A stretch of DNA of 64,000 bases from Paenibacillus alvei DSM 29 (GTDB lineage: Bacteria > Bacillota > Bacilli > Paenibacillales > Paenibacillaceae), in contig NZ_AMBZ01000012.1 in assembly GCF_000293805.1 (NCBI RefSeq), positions 1 through 64,000 on the forward strand. The letters run 5' to 3'. Every line of letters starts with the position of its first letter. Positions within the stretch are counted from its first letter, which is position 1. Positions 54,174 to 63,433 of the stretch are shown piece by piece. The position numbers and the translations under genes are program-made. The notes under the pieces were generated by a model, which was not told the DNA's origin, did no database searches, and saw nothing but the letters and a program-made list of their open reading frames with translations.

Positions 54174-54569
54174 TTACGTCCGCCAATACAGCGCAATAAG
54201 CCCGAGCAAGCTCATCGCCGTAACCATAAGCGGCATGATGACAGGCGGATCGATCAGAAAGTTATGAGATTTATAACCGCCGACCCGCTTGCCTACGCCG
54301 CGTACATGAAAATAGAAGCCGATAAGCCCCGCCAAAGCTCCTACCCACATCAAGATTTGGAATGTACCGCGCAGCCAAGCCGCGTGATAACAGACGAGGA
54401 TCAACCCGAACACGAAAAATAGCGGAGCTGCCAGTACAGGTACCCACATCGCTTTATGGTGAAAATTTTGCCGATAATGAGACATCGTCACTTGTATGCC
54501 AATTAAACAAAATGCCAAGCTGACGAACAAAATGAGCATTCGATCGATTGGCCAGCCTTCCCATCCCAT
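54174..54569 (-). CDS. Hypothetical four-helix membrane protein
   Basis: 131 residues with four hydrophobic segments (near residues 11-30, 42-62, 67-85 and 110-128). GAGGGAAGG precedes ATG. It is the first gene of the GMC operon (32 bases before the next gene), so it may anchor the dehydrogenase or pass electrons; no heme motif (CxxCH) is visible. I do not recognise the family. Confidence 0.7.
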   Translation of the reverse strand: MGWEGWPIDRMLILFVSLAFCLIGIQVTMSHYRQNFHHKAMWVPVLAAPLFFVFGLILVCYHAAWLRGTFQILMWVGALAGLIGFYFHVRGVGKRVGGYKSHNFLIDPPVIMPLMVTAMSLLGLIALYWRT

Positions 54570-54691
54570 CGCCTTCCCTCTTTCTCGTTAAATTTGTTCT
54601 AATTTGCTGCGATTGCCGCTTATAAAAGTGTTCCAACATATCCCATACTTAAAACATAGCCCTATCATCATTTCTCTCATGGAGGTTCCTC

Positions 54692-55816
54692 TTGCTAATT
54701 CACAAGATCGACACGTATCCGTTGTTATATCGAATCCCCCGTCCGTACGGCGATGCCAATGGTCTAAAAAAATTCCGTTCCACTTACCTGATCAGAATTA
54801 CAACGAAATCCGGGCTTACCGGTTGGGGCGAATGCTCGGGATGGCTTCCCTCCTTGAAAGCAGAATTTGAACAGGCCGTCATTCCTTTCCTGCTTGGAAA
54901 GGATGCTCGGGAGCGAAATTCAATCATTGCGGCATTGACCAAGCAGAAGCATGATAGACCGGCGGCAGCAGTTAGCATGGCATTGACGGAAATCGTTGCG
55001 AATCATGCGAAATTATCGGCATGGGAGCTTTGGGGCGGTGCGGTTAGACGATCGCTTCCGGTGTACGCATCGTTCCAATCGTACTCAGAAACAACGGATT
55101 GGATGAACCAATCGCTGCGCGATATTGAGGGGGCAGTTCTCCAGGGATTTACGAATCTAAAGATAAAGGTGGGGGGAAAAGCACTTAACGATGATATTCG
55201 GCATGTCCGCGCCATTCAGGAGCGGTATGGGAAGCATGTACGAATTGCATTGGACGCCAATGGCAGCTACGATGCCGCAGCAGCTTGCAACTGGAACTCC
55301 CTGCTCAAACAGTATGACAATTGGCTCTGGTTCGAAGAACCGATTCCTCTGCACGCATGGGATCAATATGCGCATTGTCGGCATAAGCTGCAAATTCCAA
55401 TTGCGGGTGGCGAAAATATCGCGACTCCTGCCATATTCCATCATGCCATAAGTCAGCAAGCACTGGATATTGTTCAGCCTGACCCGCTTCATCTTGGCGG
55501 AATCGATTCTTATCGCGATGTGCTCAAGCTTGCGCGTCCGGCGGCCATCCGTGTATCCCCGCATACCTTCGATGGTGCATTAGCCCGGTGGTACGCAATA
55601 TTAGCCCACGCATGCTTGCCTCCCTGGAGTAAAATGAACACGGACGAAGCGATTGAACCAATTGAGTGGGATGTGATGGACAATCCGTTTGCAGAATTGG
55701 CGCCGATTCGCGTTCACCAAGGAGTCGTAGACATTCCAGATGGAACCGGCATCGGGCTGGCTATCGATGAAGAAATGCTCAGCCATTACCGCTGGGACGG
55801 ATCGCGGTATTGGTAG
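54692..55816 (+). CDS. Enolase-superfamily (mandelate racemase/muconate lactonizing) enzyme
   Basis: 374 residues. A capping domain precedes a TIM barrel with base Lys pair in LKIKVGGK, metal ligands Asp in RIALDANGSYD, Glu in WFEEPIPL and Glu in AGGENI, and the His in VSPHTFDG, which points to the mandelate-racemase-type dyad. It abstracts a proton alpha to a carboxylate; the substrate is unknown, possibly a sugar acid. TTG start behind GGAGG. A decayed copy of its last third lies at 38544-38870. A terminator follows. Confidence 0.88.
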   Translation: MLIHKIDTYPLLYRIPRPYGDANGLKKFRSTYLIRITTKSGLTGWGECSGWLPSLKAEFEQAVIPFLLGKDARERNSIIAALTKQKHDRPAAAVSMALTEIVANHAKLSAWELWGGAVRRSLPVYASFQSYSETTDWMNQSLRDIEGAVLQGFTNLKIKVGGKALNDDIRHVRAIQERYGKHVRIALDANGSYDAAAACNWNSLLKQYDNWLWFEEPIPLHAWDQYAHCRHKLQIPIAGGENIATPAIFHHAISQQALDIVQPDPLHLGGIDSYRDVLKLARPAAIRVSPHTFDGALARWYAILAHACLPPWSKMNTDEAIEPIEWDVMDNPFAELAPIRVHQGVVDIPDGTGIGLAIDEEMLSHYRWDGSRYW

Positions 55817-55850
55817 CTAGGCATGTGAGCCTTCCCTTGTTTGCAAATAT

Positions 55851-55877
55851 AAAAGGCGAAGCCGGGACTTCGCCTTT
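55851..55877 (+). terminator. Terminator of the enolase-superfamily gene
   Basis: AAAAGGCGAAG and CTTCGCCTTT pair around CCGGGA shortly after the stop. Confidence 0.75.
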
Positions 55878-55977
55878 CGTTCAATCTGCTTCTAGTTGGA
55901 AATACATCATTACTAAGAGATATGATGGGTACAGCGTCCGCCTGATTTAATGGAATCTGTAATTGCAATCTAATCCC

Positions 55978-56165
55978 CTACTCATCAAAGAGATTACCAA
56001 CAATGGGTTCCTCAATCGGCTTTAAATCATCAAAATACTTTAGCTTAAAAAGTTCTTTAATAGTCAAACAAATGTATTCTTTACTGACTTCTTAACCAAC
56101 AATAAAGCTAGTTCAGTATCTTCAAGAAAGATTACCTTGAAATTTCCCATGTAGTCGTCTCCATT
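55978..56165 (-). pseudogene. Remnant of a toxin-immunity gene
   Basis: The minus strand reads NNGDDYMGNFKVIFLEDTEL and then, after a single-base shift, KEYICLTIKELFKLKYFDDL with a terminal PIVGNLFDE and stop. It lies directly behind a truncated RHS C-terminus, the usual position of an immunity gene. The 5' part is missing. No family is recognised. Confidence 0.4.
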
Positions 56166-56166
56166 G

Positions 56167-56520
56167 TTATTTCGCTCTTCCCTTTCCACCAACTTCTCTA
56201 GCTTTTCCTATGCCCCCGATTACTGGCCCCAATGAAGCCAAAGCTTCCGAAAAGGAGATTTCCTGATGCCATTTACTGTAATCCTTGGCTAACTCCGCTC
56301 TTGCCCAGTCCGCATTTCCTGCACTATTCTTGTATGCACTTGTTTGCGTTAATAAACCAAACAAATAATTAAAACGATTAGTATCATATACATCTGCATA
56401 CTCTCGACTTAACAAGTCATAAGCGTATGAATATACTCTACTTTCGGTGGAAGTTACCTTCATGGTCGCTTTGAGAATGGAATTCATCTCTGAAGGTATA
56501 TATCTGTTCCCGCTAGAATT
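56167..56520 (-). pseudogene. RHS C-terminal fragment 1 (pretoxin part only)
   Basis: From SGNRYIPSEMNSI to GGIGKAREVGGKG it is nearly identical to residues in the larger RHS fragment at 58709-60124. It then ends in GRAK and a stop, where the other copy continues into its toxin domain. The RHS core upstream is missing. So the cassette has lost its toxin, and only a stump of the partner gene remains. Confidence 0.75.
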
Positions 56521-56600
56521 GCGGATTTCAGTTTCAATTTAAAGTGTATGGCTCCATTGTAGTACAGGCGATACCTTCTCAGATCAGCATTATAAAAAAG

Positions 56601-56632
56601 TGGCACCAACTAAAAGTGTAGTGTTGGTGCCA
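56601..56632. terminator. Hairpin left of the IS4-family element
   Basis: TGGCACCAAC and GTTGGTGCCA form a perfect 10-bp stem around 12 bases, followed at a short distance by a T-rich stretch (ATTTTGTTTTTT). Confidence 0.5.
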
Positions 56633-56666
56633 GAGCTATTTTGTTTTTTATACTCTACTTGACAGG

Positions 56667-58302
56667 CAATGTCATTAAGTTAATAGAGTAATGACCTGCG
56701 GATGTAAAATTGGCGAATGACTATAAGCTAAGTCGTCCGCCAATTTTATATTTCTGGCATGACAAATACAGATGCACTACCTGCATCTGTGACGTAGTCA
56801 CTCTCAACTTGGAGTTGTCTATGATACCCTACAGGTAAACCCAACAGCAGATATTGGGTTCTGGAATCGTGGGAATTTTCTGCCTTTCCGTATTAGAGAT
56901 AGATGTTTTGCAATCAGATCAAGAAGACTATCTTCTGAGAGTTTATCCCTAAAATATTGCCTACAAAAAAGCATCGCAACTGAGAAGTTGATTCGCTTGG
57001 TTGCTTCATTGGGAATCTGAGCTTGATGTGCAATTAAGGCAGAGAAGTTGTAAAGGATGAATCGAGAAAATACCTCTTGTAGCATGGAGCCCGGCTTTTT
57101 ACTATGTAGATTCCCTAACCCTACAGCATATTTGAGTTCTCGGAAAGAGGTCTCTATGCCCCAACGCCTATTGTAGAGTTCTTTAATTGTATCAGGCGGA
57201 AAATTCCCGAAATCTAAATTTGTAAAAACCGTTTCATATGATACATCAGAAATGGCAAAGCGGACAACTCTGAAGCACAAATCGTATAGGCGATCATCTT
57301 TTGGATAAAGATAATCAAATGTTGTATGTGGCTGTATCCAACGATATCGGACAGGGTCCTTTTTCAACAAGGACAAGGTTTGCTTAGTTTGTCGTCTTGT
57401 TAGCGACAGTGTGACTTGGATATCAAACTCAGCCTGGTCTGGTATAGCTAACTTAGAAATGATTCCGTAAGACTCTTTTGAACGTATAATGTAATTCCAT
57501 GATTTTTCCTGAAAATGGGCTATATTATTAAAAGATTCATAGCCTCGGTCTGCTATAACTATGACTTTTCCTGAATAATTAGATCGATCTACCATAGAGA
57601 CAAGGGCTTTATGTTCGTTCATCCCTTTTTTCGGTTGGACAGACGCATCTACATAAACATGCCGCATCAAATCATACATGGCGTCAATATGGACTAAATT
57701 ATACCCCTTAGTATTGCTCTCATTTTTCATGTACGATTCTGAATCGCTTGGATTTGTAGGCAGTCGTAAGTCAGTACCATCTACTGCAAATAAGCGATAC
57801 CCATTAAACAACACGCTTTCATCGCATGATGCAACAAATCTGTGGAATAAGGTTTCTATAGCGCTTGGCAATATTTTTTCGCGTTGTTGGACAAAGGCTG
57901 AAACCGATGCTGTATCTTTAGAAAAAGAAAACCATTCGTAGAGTTCCTTACAAAGGCTATTCCCTCCCATACCGATTAGCATTTGAAGCATAGTCTCAAA
58001 AGTTAGTTTTCGGTTTCTTGAAAAGTCGTGACCAGGTCTCCTAACATAGTCATCCAGTGTAGCTGCCATTGATTTGATATTTTTTGATAAAATTCCCTTG
58101 ATTTTTGAAGGTCTAAGCGTCGTTTTCATTCAGCGTTCCTCCTTGAAAAGTGTCTTTAAGGATTGGACGCCGATTCCCCAGCTTTGTCAAGTGTTTTTTC
58201 TTTTTGTGAAGTGTTATTATGTCTACCTAATCAATGAAAAATCCCAATTACCATAAATCTTGTGGCAATCGGGATTCTAAAGTAGTTAACTTAATGACAT
58301 TG
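56667..58302 (-). mobile_element. Intact IS4-family element with 10-bp target duplication
   Basis: Perfect 17-bp terminal inverted repeats (CAATGTCATTAAGTTAA at 56667-56683, its reverse complement at 58286-58302) enclose 1636 bp with a single transposase gene. Outside both ends stands the same ACTTGACAGG (56657-56666 and 58303-58312), the target duplication. Its target was CTTGACAGGGGTCAGTTC, itself like the end of an IS3-family element. The matching repeats mean a recent insertion. Confidence 0.92.
56819..58129 (-). CDS. IS4-family transposase
   Basis: 436 residues, full length. DDE residues: first Asp in FAVDGTDLRLP, second in VIVIADRGYES, and the Glu in the YREK-like motif YNRRWGIETSFRELK. 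It cuts and pastes its own element; both ends are intact, so it is probably active. Confidence 0.93.
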   Translation of the reverse strand: MKTTLRPSKIKGILSKNIKSMAATLDDYVRRPGHDFSRNRKLTFETMLQMLIGMGGNSLCKELYEWFSFSKDTASVSAFVQQREKILPSAIETLFHRFVASCDESVLFNGYRLFAVDGTDLRLPTNPSDSESYMKNESNTKGYNLVHIDAMYDLMRHVYVDASVQPKKGMNEHKALVSMVDRSNYSGKVIVIADRGYESFNNIAHFQEKSWNYIIRSKESYGIISKLAIPDQAEFDIQVTLSLTRRQTKQTLSLLKKDPVRYRWIQPHTTFDYLYPKDDRLYDLCFRVVRFAISDVSYETVFTNLDFGNFPPDTIKELYNRRWGIETSFRELKYAVGLGNLHSKKPGSMLQEVFSRFILYNFSALIAHQAQIPNEATKRINFSVAMLFCRQYFRDKLSEDSLLDLIAKHLSLIRKGRKFPRFQNPISAVGFTCRVS

Positions 58303-58350
58303 ACTTGACAGGGGTCAGTTCAAAACTCAAGGTCGGATGTAAGCTAACTA

Positions 58351-58722
58351 TTAGTATCTACCAAAGTATTCATCCGAAAACTTACCATCAATATTGTAAT
58401 CAACATCATAATAGAAAATTTGAATTCCTGTCATTGGATGAACTAAATCAAAACAAATTCTAAAAAAAGGAACCTCCCTGTCAAAATTATTTATGAATAT
58501 ATTTACACATTTGTACCGAATGCTTAAGTCTGAATAATTTAAACCTTTTGGCAAACTTCCTTGCTCATCTTTCAGAAAATTGTTGGGGTAATTTTGAACT
58601 AATTCTTTAAGGCGTTGACCCGTTTTATGCTTCAATATTTCAAAGTCATAAACGTTATTAAATGTTTCTTCAATCGATTTTAAGTCCACATATTTCACCA
58701 CTTTCCATCTACTTTTTCCCAC
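58351..58722 (-). CDS. Putative immunity protein of RHS cassette 2
   Basis: 123 residues, mixed alpha/beta, acidic C-terminus (YYDVDYNIDGKFSDEYFGRY). It overlaps the end of the RHS toxin gene by 14 bases and follows it on the same strand, the standard position of a cognate immunity gene. No family recognised. Base composition is AT-richer than the RHS core, typical of exchanged toxin/immunity tips. Confidence 0.65.
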   Translation of the reverse strand: MGKSRWKVVKYVDLKSIEETFNNVYDFEILKHKTGQRLKELVQNYPNNFLKDEQGSLPKGLNYSDLSIRYKCVNIFINNFDREVPFFRICFDLVHPMTGIQIFYYDVDYNIDGKFSDEYFGRY

Positions 58723-60124
58723 TTGTCATGTAGTCAAATACCATTGCGCCGTTTTCATCTATCCTCCCATAAACTCTTACATGGTTTGGAGCTCCTGCAA
58801 CTTTAATTTTATAGTTGTAAGTATAGCCTTTATATTTAACTATTTCATTCTGACTTAAATCAATTATTCCATCTGCACCTTTACGAGCTTTTGCATACCC
58901 CATATCTTTAGCCTTTACAAACTTTTTGTCTAACTGTAATCTCTTCAATTCGTTATATACGTCATGCTTAATCCATCGTGTTTCTGGCAGATTTATTACT
59001 GCCTTTCCACCAACTTCTCTAGCTTTTCCTATGCCCCCGATTATTGGTCCCAATGAAGCCAAAGCTTCCGCAAAAGAGATATCCTGATGCCATTTACTGT
59101 AATCCTTGGCTAACTCCGCTCTTGCCCAGTCCGCATTTCCTGCACTATTCTTGTATGCACTTGTTTGCGTTAATAAACCAAACAAATAATTAAAACGATT
59201 ATTATCATATACATCTGCATACTCTCGACTTAACAAGTTATAAGCGTATGAATATGCTTTACTTTCTGTAGATGTTATCTTCATAGTCGCTTCGAGAATG
59301 GAATTCATCTCTGACGGTATATATCTGTTCCCACTAGGATCGATATATTTCAACGGATTATTTTGCACATACGTATACAGATTCAACGTCAGCGGGTTAC
59401 CCAGTTCCCCTTCGTACGTATCCTCATTAATAAACCGCCCGATACTTGGATCATACCATCTTGCCCGCAAATATTGCAGACTCGTTGCTGCATCCCAGTA
59501 TTCGCCTGAGTAGCGGAAAATGTTCGGAACCTGCTCCTCCTGAACCAATGGATTGCCCCAGATATCGTACGTATAGCGGTTCAGCACATTTCCTTGTGCA
59601 TCCCGAATCTCAGTAATGTCGCCGTGTCCGTTGGATACGTAGTATTGCATGCCTTGTCCTGGTACCTGACGAGCCAGCAGCTTGCCGTCCGAATCATGGA
59701 CATAGGATGCGGTAATGGTGATGCTGCCGTTGCCTTCTACTCTTCCTTCCGCTACGATCTTCGCTCTATCGTTATAGTAGTAACGGGTCGTTACACCGCC
59801 TTCGGTGCGTTCTACCATGAGGTTGTCCCCATTATAGCGGTAGCTGACGGCTTTGCCGTCTTCCGTCGTCACTTGGGTCAGGCGGTTGCGGCTATCGTAC
59901 GCGTAGCTGGCTCCCTTAATGTCCGGTACCTGATCGCTTTGCAGGGTGCTGCGGTTATCCCGTTGATCGTACGCATATGCTTCATTGAACTGGCTTGACG
60001 TCTTGATCCGATTCAATGGATCGTAGCTGAATTGATAGGCTGCTCCGTTGTCGTTCTTCGCTACGATGTTGCGGTTGCTATCATAGGTGTAGCTGTAGTT
60101 CGCGAACGCTGTATGATTCTGAAC
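58709..60124 (-). pseudogene. RHS C-terminal fragment 2 with toxin domain
   Basis: About 470 codons open. YD-repeats (YSYTYDSNRNIVAKNDNGAA) lead to the RHS core end (FRYSGEYWDAATSLQYLRAR, then YDPSIGRFINEDTYEGE and YIDPSGN), a pretoxin region with GGIGKAREVGGK and a C-terminal toxin of about 90 residues (from IKHDVYNELKRLQLDKKFVK to DYMTSGKK). The large N-terminal part of an RHS protein is missing: a stop at 60125-60127 and decayed RHS sequence (YTFDRLTRK) follow to about 60260. So it is an orphan tip that could only be used by recombination with a full RHS gene. Toxin activity is unknown; a small basic nuclease is possible. Confidence 0.8.
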
Positions 60125-60603
60125 TTACTGTATACCGGCAAGGTTGAATCCATCATAATGATAGGTCTCATTTGTCCAGTATCTGCGCTAATTCCAGACA
60201 TTTTCTAGTCAGGCGATCAAATGTATACGTGAATACAGCCTGCTTAGCTTTCCTTAACATGTCAACGTAGATGGTGTAGGATATGAGTCAGCATATTTTC
60301 GTTATAGGCAAACTTCTCCTTCAGCACAGATGCTTCAATTTCAAGTTTTTTCATGTGCGATTCGTTTCTAGCCTCGCATAAGAGTCTAATGATCTGCAAA
60401 TTAGGTCAATCTTTCTGCTTGGTCAAGCAACTGATTTACTTTTGTCATCACCTGTGATCGGTTCATCCTGAATGTTTTAACTCGTCCACTTGGTCTTAGC
60501 GGTCTGTTCTCTAACCGATTCATACTTTACTTCGAGCTTGTGCAGTTAACCCCCCTGTTTTTGTTGCTATTGTTATTATCCTCCTTTGGTTTTAGGCATG
60601 CAA

Positions 60604-60647
60604 AAAAGGCTTATTCCTCCTTATCATTCAAGTGGGAATAAGCCTTT
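60604..60647. terminator. Hairpin in the RHS region
   Basis: AAAAGGCTTATTCC pairs with GGAATAAGCCTTT around a 17-base loop. It carries A/T tracts on both sides and may terminate in either direction. Confidence 0.5.
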
Positions 60648-60811
60648 GAAAGTTTATCAAGTATGTTTGTGAAATTGTTTAGTGTTTGGTTTGTTCATTG
60701 TATTGTATGATCCTACTGTCACAATGTAAACCTGTTCTACATTTTTGTATGGGTTATTTTGGTTGAATGATGGATTCATTCGGCACTGGGTAGCCCCCAT
60801 TAAAAGAATAA

Positions 60812-60838
60812 GCGGTTAGCTCAAAATTGATTAACCGC
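60812..60838 (-). terminator. Terminator of RHS cassette 3
   Basis: GCGGTTA and TAACCGC pair just beyond the immunity gene's stop; on the minus strand a T-rich run (TTATTCTTTT) follows. Confidence 0.6.
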
Positions 60839-60846
60839 CCAAAACA

Positions 60847-61254
60847 TTAATATAGTTTGGAAATCTTCGGTTCGTATGCGGCAATTACATCCACTACTGA
60901 ATCAATTGCTAAGATAGAAAAGTGATATACTGACTCTGAGTCAGCAATGCCATATGACTGCAAGGATAGCCATTGAATGTATTCCGAATTTGTCACCATG
61001 AAAAAAGTGCTGTTTCGATAGAACTCAGTCCCGTAATGCTCATCAAGTTTGTTTATTGTTCTTTGCCTAAAACTTTCGTCTGTACTTCTGTAAGCATGTA
61101 CCGAATCCTCGAATAATATTTCTACTTTCTTAGATTCATCGGTAGCATCAGAAAGTACTATACGGAATCCCTCTATATTATCAGCTACGGATTCAATATA
61201 ATATTTTGTTATTAGGTCATTTCCAACTTCCCATATTTCCCAAATCTCTTCCAA
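60847..61254 (-). CDS. Putative immunity protein of RHS cassette 3
   Basis: 135 residues, acidic (starts MEEIWEIWEVGNDLITKYYI). It begins 11 bases after the toxin fragment's stop, has AAGGAGGGATAATT upstream and ends before a terminator. The position marks it as the cognate immunity protein. Family not recognised. Confidence 0.65.
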   Translation of the reverse strand: MEEIWEIWEVGNDLITKYYIESVADNIEGFRIVLSDATDESKKVEILFEDSVHAYRSTDESFRQRTINKLDEHYGTEFYRNSTFFMVTNSEYIQWLSLQSYGIADSESVYHFSILAIDSVVDVIAAYEPKISKLY

Positions 61255-61265
61255 ATTATCCCTCC

Positions 61266-61904
61266 TTAATCATCATAACGTATTTTGGTTGATTTTTTTC
61301 CATCATAAATTTCAAGTGTAGGTCGTCCATCAGAGCTTTTTTCTCGAACGTTAATCGTTCTTCCATCAGGAAGTTTCCCTACCTTACCTCCCGGAATATC
61401 TTTTACTCCGGTTACACCCATGCTATTAAAATCATCTAAAGCATGTTTGTATCCTCCCGGCTTACCGTATTGCGTCGCCTTTCCTTTGGTAACCCGACCG
61501 GGACTAGCCCCCTTCAATATATCATCTACAGATTTAATTGAAGAACTAGCACCATTCCCCGTCCCCTTAGGCTTTAATGCTTTTTCAATATTCAGTTTGT
61601 TAAATGATTTTGCTTCATTCCATGAAACTTCAAATTTCACCTTGGGCGAAACACGAGATATTTTCGGAGGAGGTGCGTAGGCGTTACCTCTAACAACTGT
61701 ACTTCCCACATAGCTGTTACTGGCAGAACCGCCTCCTCCACCTTTGCCGTTCCCAACGCATTCCATTGCAGTTTCTGTAAATGCACATTTGCTATTACCT
61801 GTGGGATCAATGTACTGTAGCGGATTATTCTCCACATACGTATACAAGTTCAAACTTAGCGGATCATTGATGTCCCCTTCATACGTATCCTAGTTAATAA
61901 AGCG
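61266..61904 (-). pseudogene. RHS C-terminal fragment 3 with toxin domain
   Basis: The end of an RHS core (RFIN-stop-DTYEGDINDPLSLN, then LYTYVENNPLQYIDPTGN) runs into a Gly/Ser-rich linker and a C-terminal toxin of about 120 residues ending PTLEIYDGKKSTKIRYDD. A TAG replaces the Glu codon of the conserved FINEDTYEG, and upstream of about 61904 the RHS sequence stops near an IS110-family gene. The HALDDFNSMGVTGVKDIPGG and LPDGRTINVREKSSDGRPTL parts look like a nuclease-type toxin, but I cannot assign it. Open from the ATG at 61853. Confidence 0.75.
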
Positions 61905-61963
61905 TACTATATTCAATAAAAAGGACGGTAACCGTTTTCCAATCACCGCCCAACATTAGTATA

Positions 61964-63202
61964 TCAACTTACTTGTTTAATGGGTACTTCTGGAATCGTG
62001 TAAACTGCTTTGGTCTTCATTAAGCAATAGATGACGTTAACCAGTTTACGCATTATACATACAATGGCTTGCTGCTTAGTCTTTCCTGCCGACATTTTCT
62101 GCTCATAGTAAGCGTAGAAGTAGGGATTACGCGGCTCTCGTTTCCCACGTGTGACTGCTATTTGTCGAATTGCAAGCGCTTTAATGATATCATGAAGTTC
62201 ACGATTGCCTTGCTTGCTCTTATAGTTTCGATGCTTGTCTCCTGATCCAACTGAAATTGGTGCAACCCCCGCAAACCGCGCAAGTTTGTCTGGGTTAGAG
62301 AAACGATGAATATCACCTGTCTCCGCTACCAATTCTGCCGCTGTTACAACATCTATCCCTGTCATAGATTCCAATTGAAAACCCAATTCCTTGATAACGT
62401 CTCTAATCTCTTGTTCGATCCGAGTCAACTCTTTCTTATAAAAACGTATACTCCGTACAAGTCGCTTTACAAGGAAATCCCGTTTATCTTGAAAACCCCG
62501 ATATGTATCGCCGTCCTCAGCAATAAGATGGAGTATTTGCTCCGCTTTCTTGATTGATAGTCCATTATTGCTTAACTTTCGAAGGTACTTCGCCAGTTCC
62601 TCCGCCCCGACACCGGATAAATGCCTTGATGAGGGGTACTTATGCCAGAAGGCTAACGCCGTCTTTCCATCTACCTCAGAAAAGAACTTCTTATAACTTG
62701 GGTAATGGTATCCGAGCTGCTGATGAAGACGTTTCACTATTCCTGATAGGTTTTTAGCTTGCCATTTACGCTGCGTAACTAGCTGACTTATTGCCCAATA
62801 AAAATCTACGGGTTTGGCATCTGGTAAATTTGGAAGTTTATCTCTTAATACCTTAGCCACACATTCCGCATCCCATGAATCAGACTTCTGAACAGTGACA
62901 TGGCTCTTACGCCTTGCATTTGCTAGTTTGGCATTGACCTCTTTCACCCAACACCCTTTTTCGTTCAAGTAAACGGCTAACGCTCTGCCGTATCCACCCA
63001 CATCTTCCAAACCATATACAACTGATAGCCCGTTCTTTGTATATTTTTTTAATTTCTTCTCAAGCTGCGTAAATGCGGAAGGCTTGTTATCAAACTTGAT
63101 TTCATCTAGCTTCTGATTCCAACAATCGATTATAACCGCCGCTGTGTGATGCTGTTTGTGCAGGTCTACGCCCACGTAAACAAGCTTATCTGGCTGTATC
63201 AT
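61964..63202 (-). CDS. IS110-family transposase
   Basis: 412 residues. The N-terminal DEDD catalytic domain begins YVGVDLHKQHHTAAVI and continues with VVYGLEDVGGYGRALAVYLN and KSDSWDAECVAKVL. The C-terminal transposase_20 domain has SMTGIDVVTAAELVAETGDI and FAGVAPISVGSGDKHRNYKS. It lies left of a serine recombinase. I could not define element ends, which usually lack inverted repeats in this family. In such elements a noncoding RNA flanks the gene; the 230 bases at 63203-63433 would be the place to look. Confidence 0.92.
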   Translation of the reverse strand: MIQPDKLVYVGVDLHKQHHTAAVIIDCWNQKLDEIKFDNKPSAFTQLEKKLKKYTKNGLSVVYGLEDVGGYGRALAVYLNEKGCWVKEVNAKLANARRKSHVTVQKSDSWDAECVAKVLRDKLPNLPDAKPVDFYWAISQLVTQRKWQAKNLSGIVKRLHQQLGYHYPSYKKFFSEVDGKTALAFWHKYPSSRHLSGVGAEELAKYLRKLSNNGLSIKKAEQILHLIAEDGDTYRGFQDKRDFLVKRLVRSIRFYKKELTRIEQEIRDVIKELGFQLESMTGIDVVTAAELVAETGDIHRFSNPDKLARFAGVAPISVGSGDKHRNYKSKQGNRELHDIIKALAIRQIAVTRGKREPRNPYFYAYYEQKMSAGKTKQQAIVCIMRKLVNVIYCLMKTKAVYTIPEVPIKQVS

Positions 63203-63433
63203 TACTGTTCGCTCCTTATATGAATTGAATTTTATTGAATGGTTACAGATAGGTTAGAGCTGCATAAGACCAAGTAAGCAATACATAGAGAATCGTATGC
63301 ACAAAGTTCCAACCCATACGTAACCACCCAATTTGGATGGCTTACAGCATGTCTGTAAATTAGGTTGCATCCTCAGTTCGAGCGGACAAGCCGCAAAGAT
63401 ACGCTAGCGAATTCTGATTCCTTCTATGCTTCG

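Larger units (their letters stand above)
60125..60846 (-). other. Gene-poor stretch with decayed RHS sequence
   Basis: 60125-60260 still reads as broken RHS repeats on the minus strand (YTFDRLTRK; ETYHYDGFNLAGI). Beyond that I see no gene up to 60846, only hairpins at 60604-60647 and 60812-60838. Confidence 0.5.
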
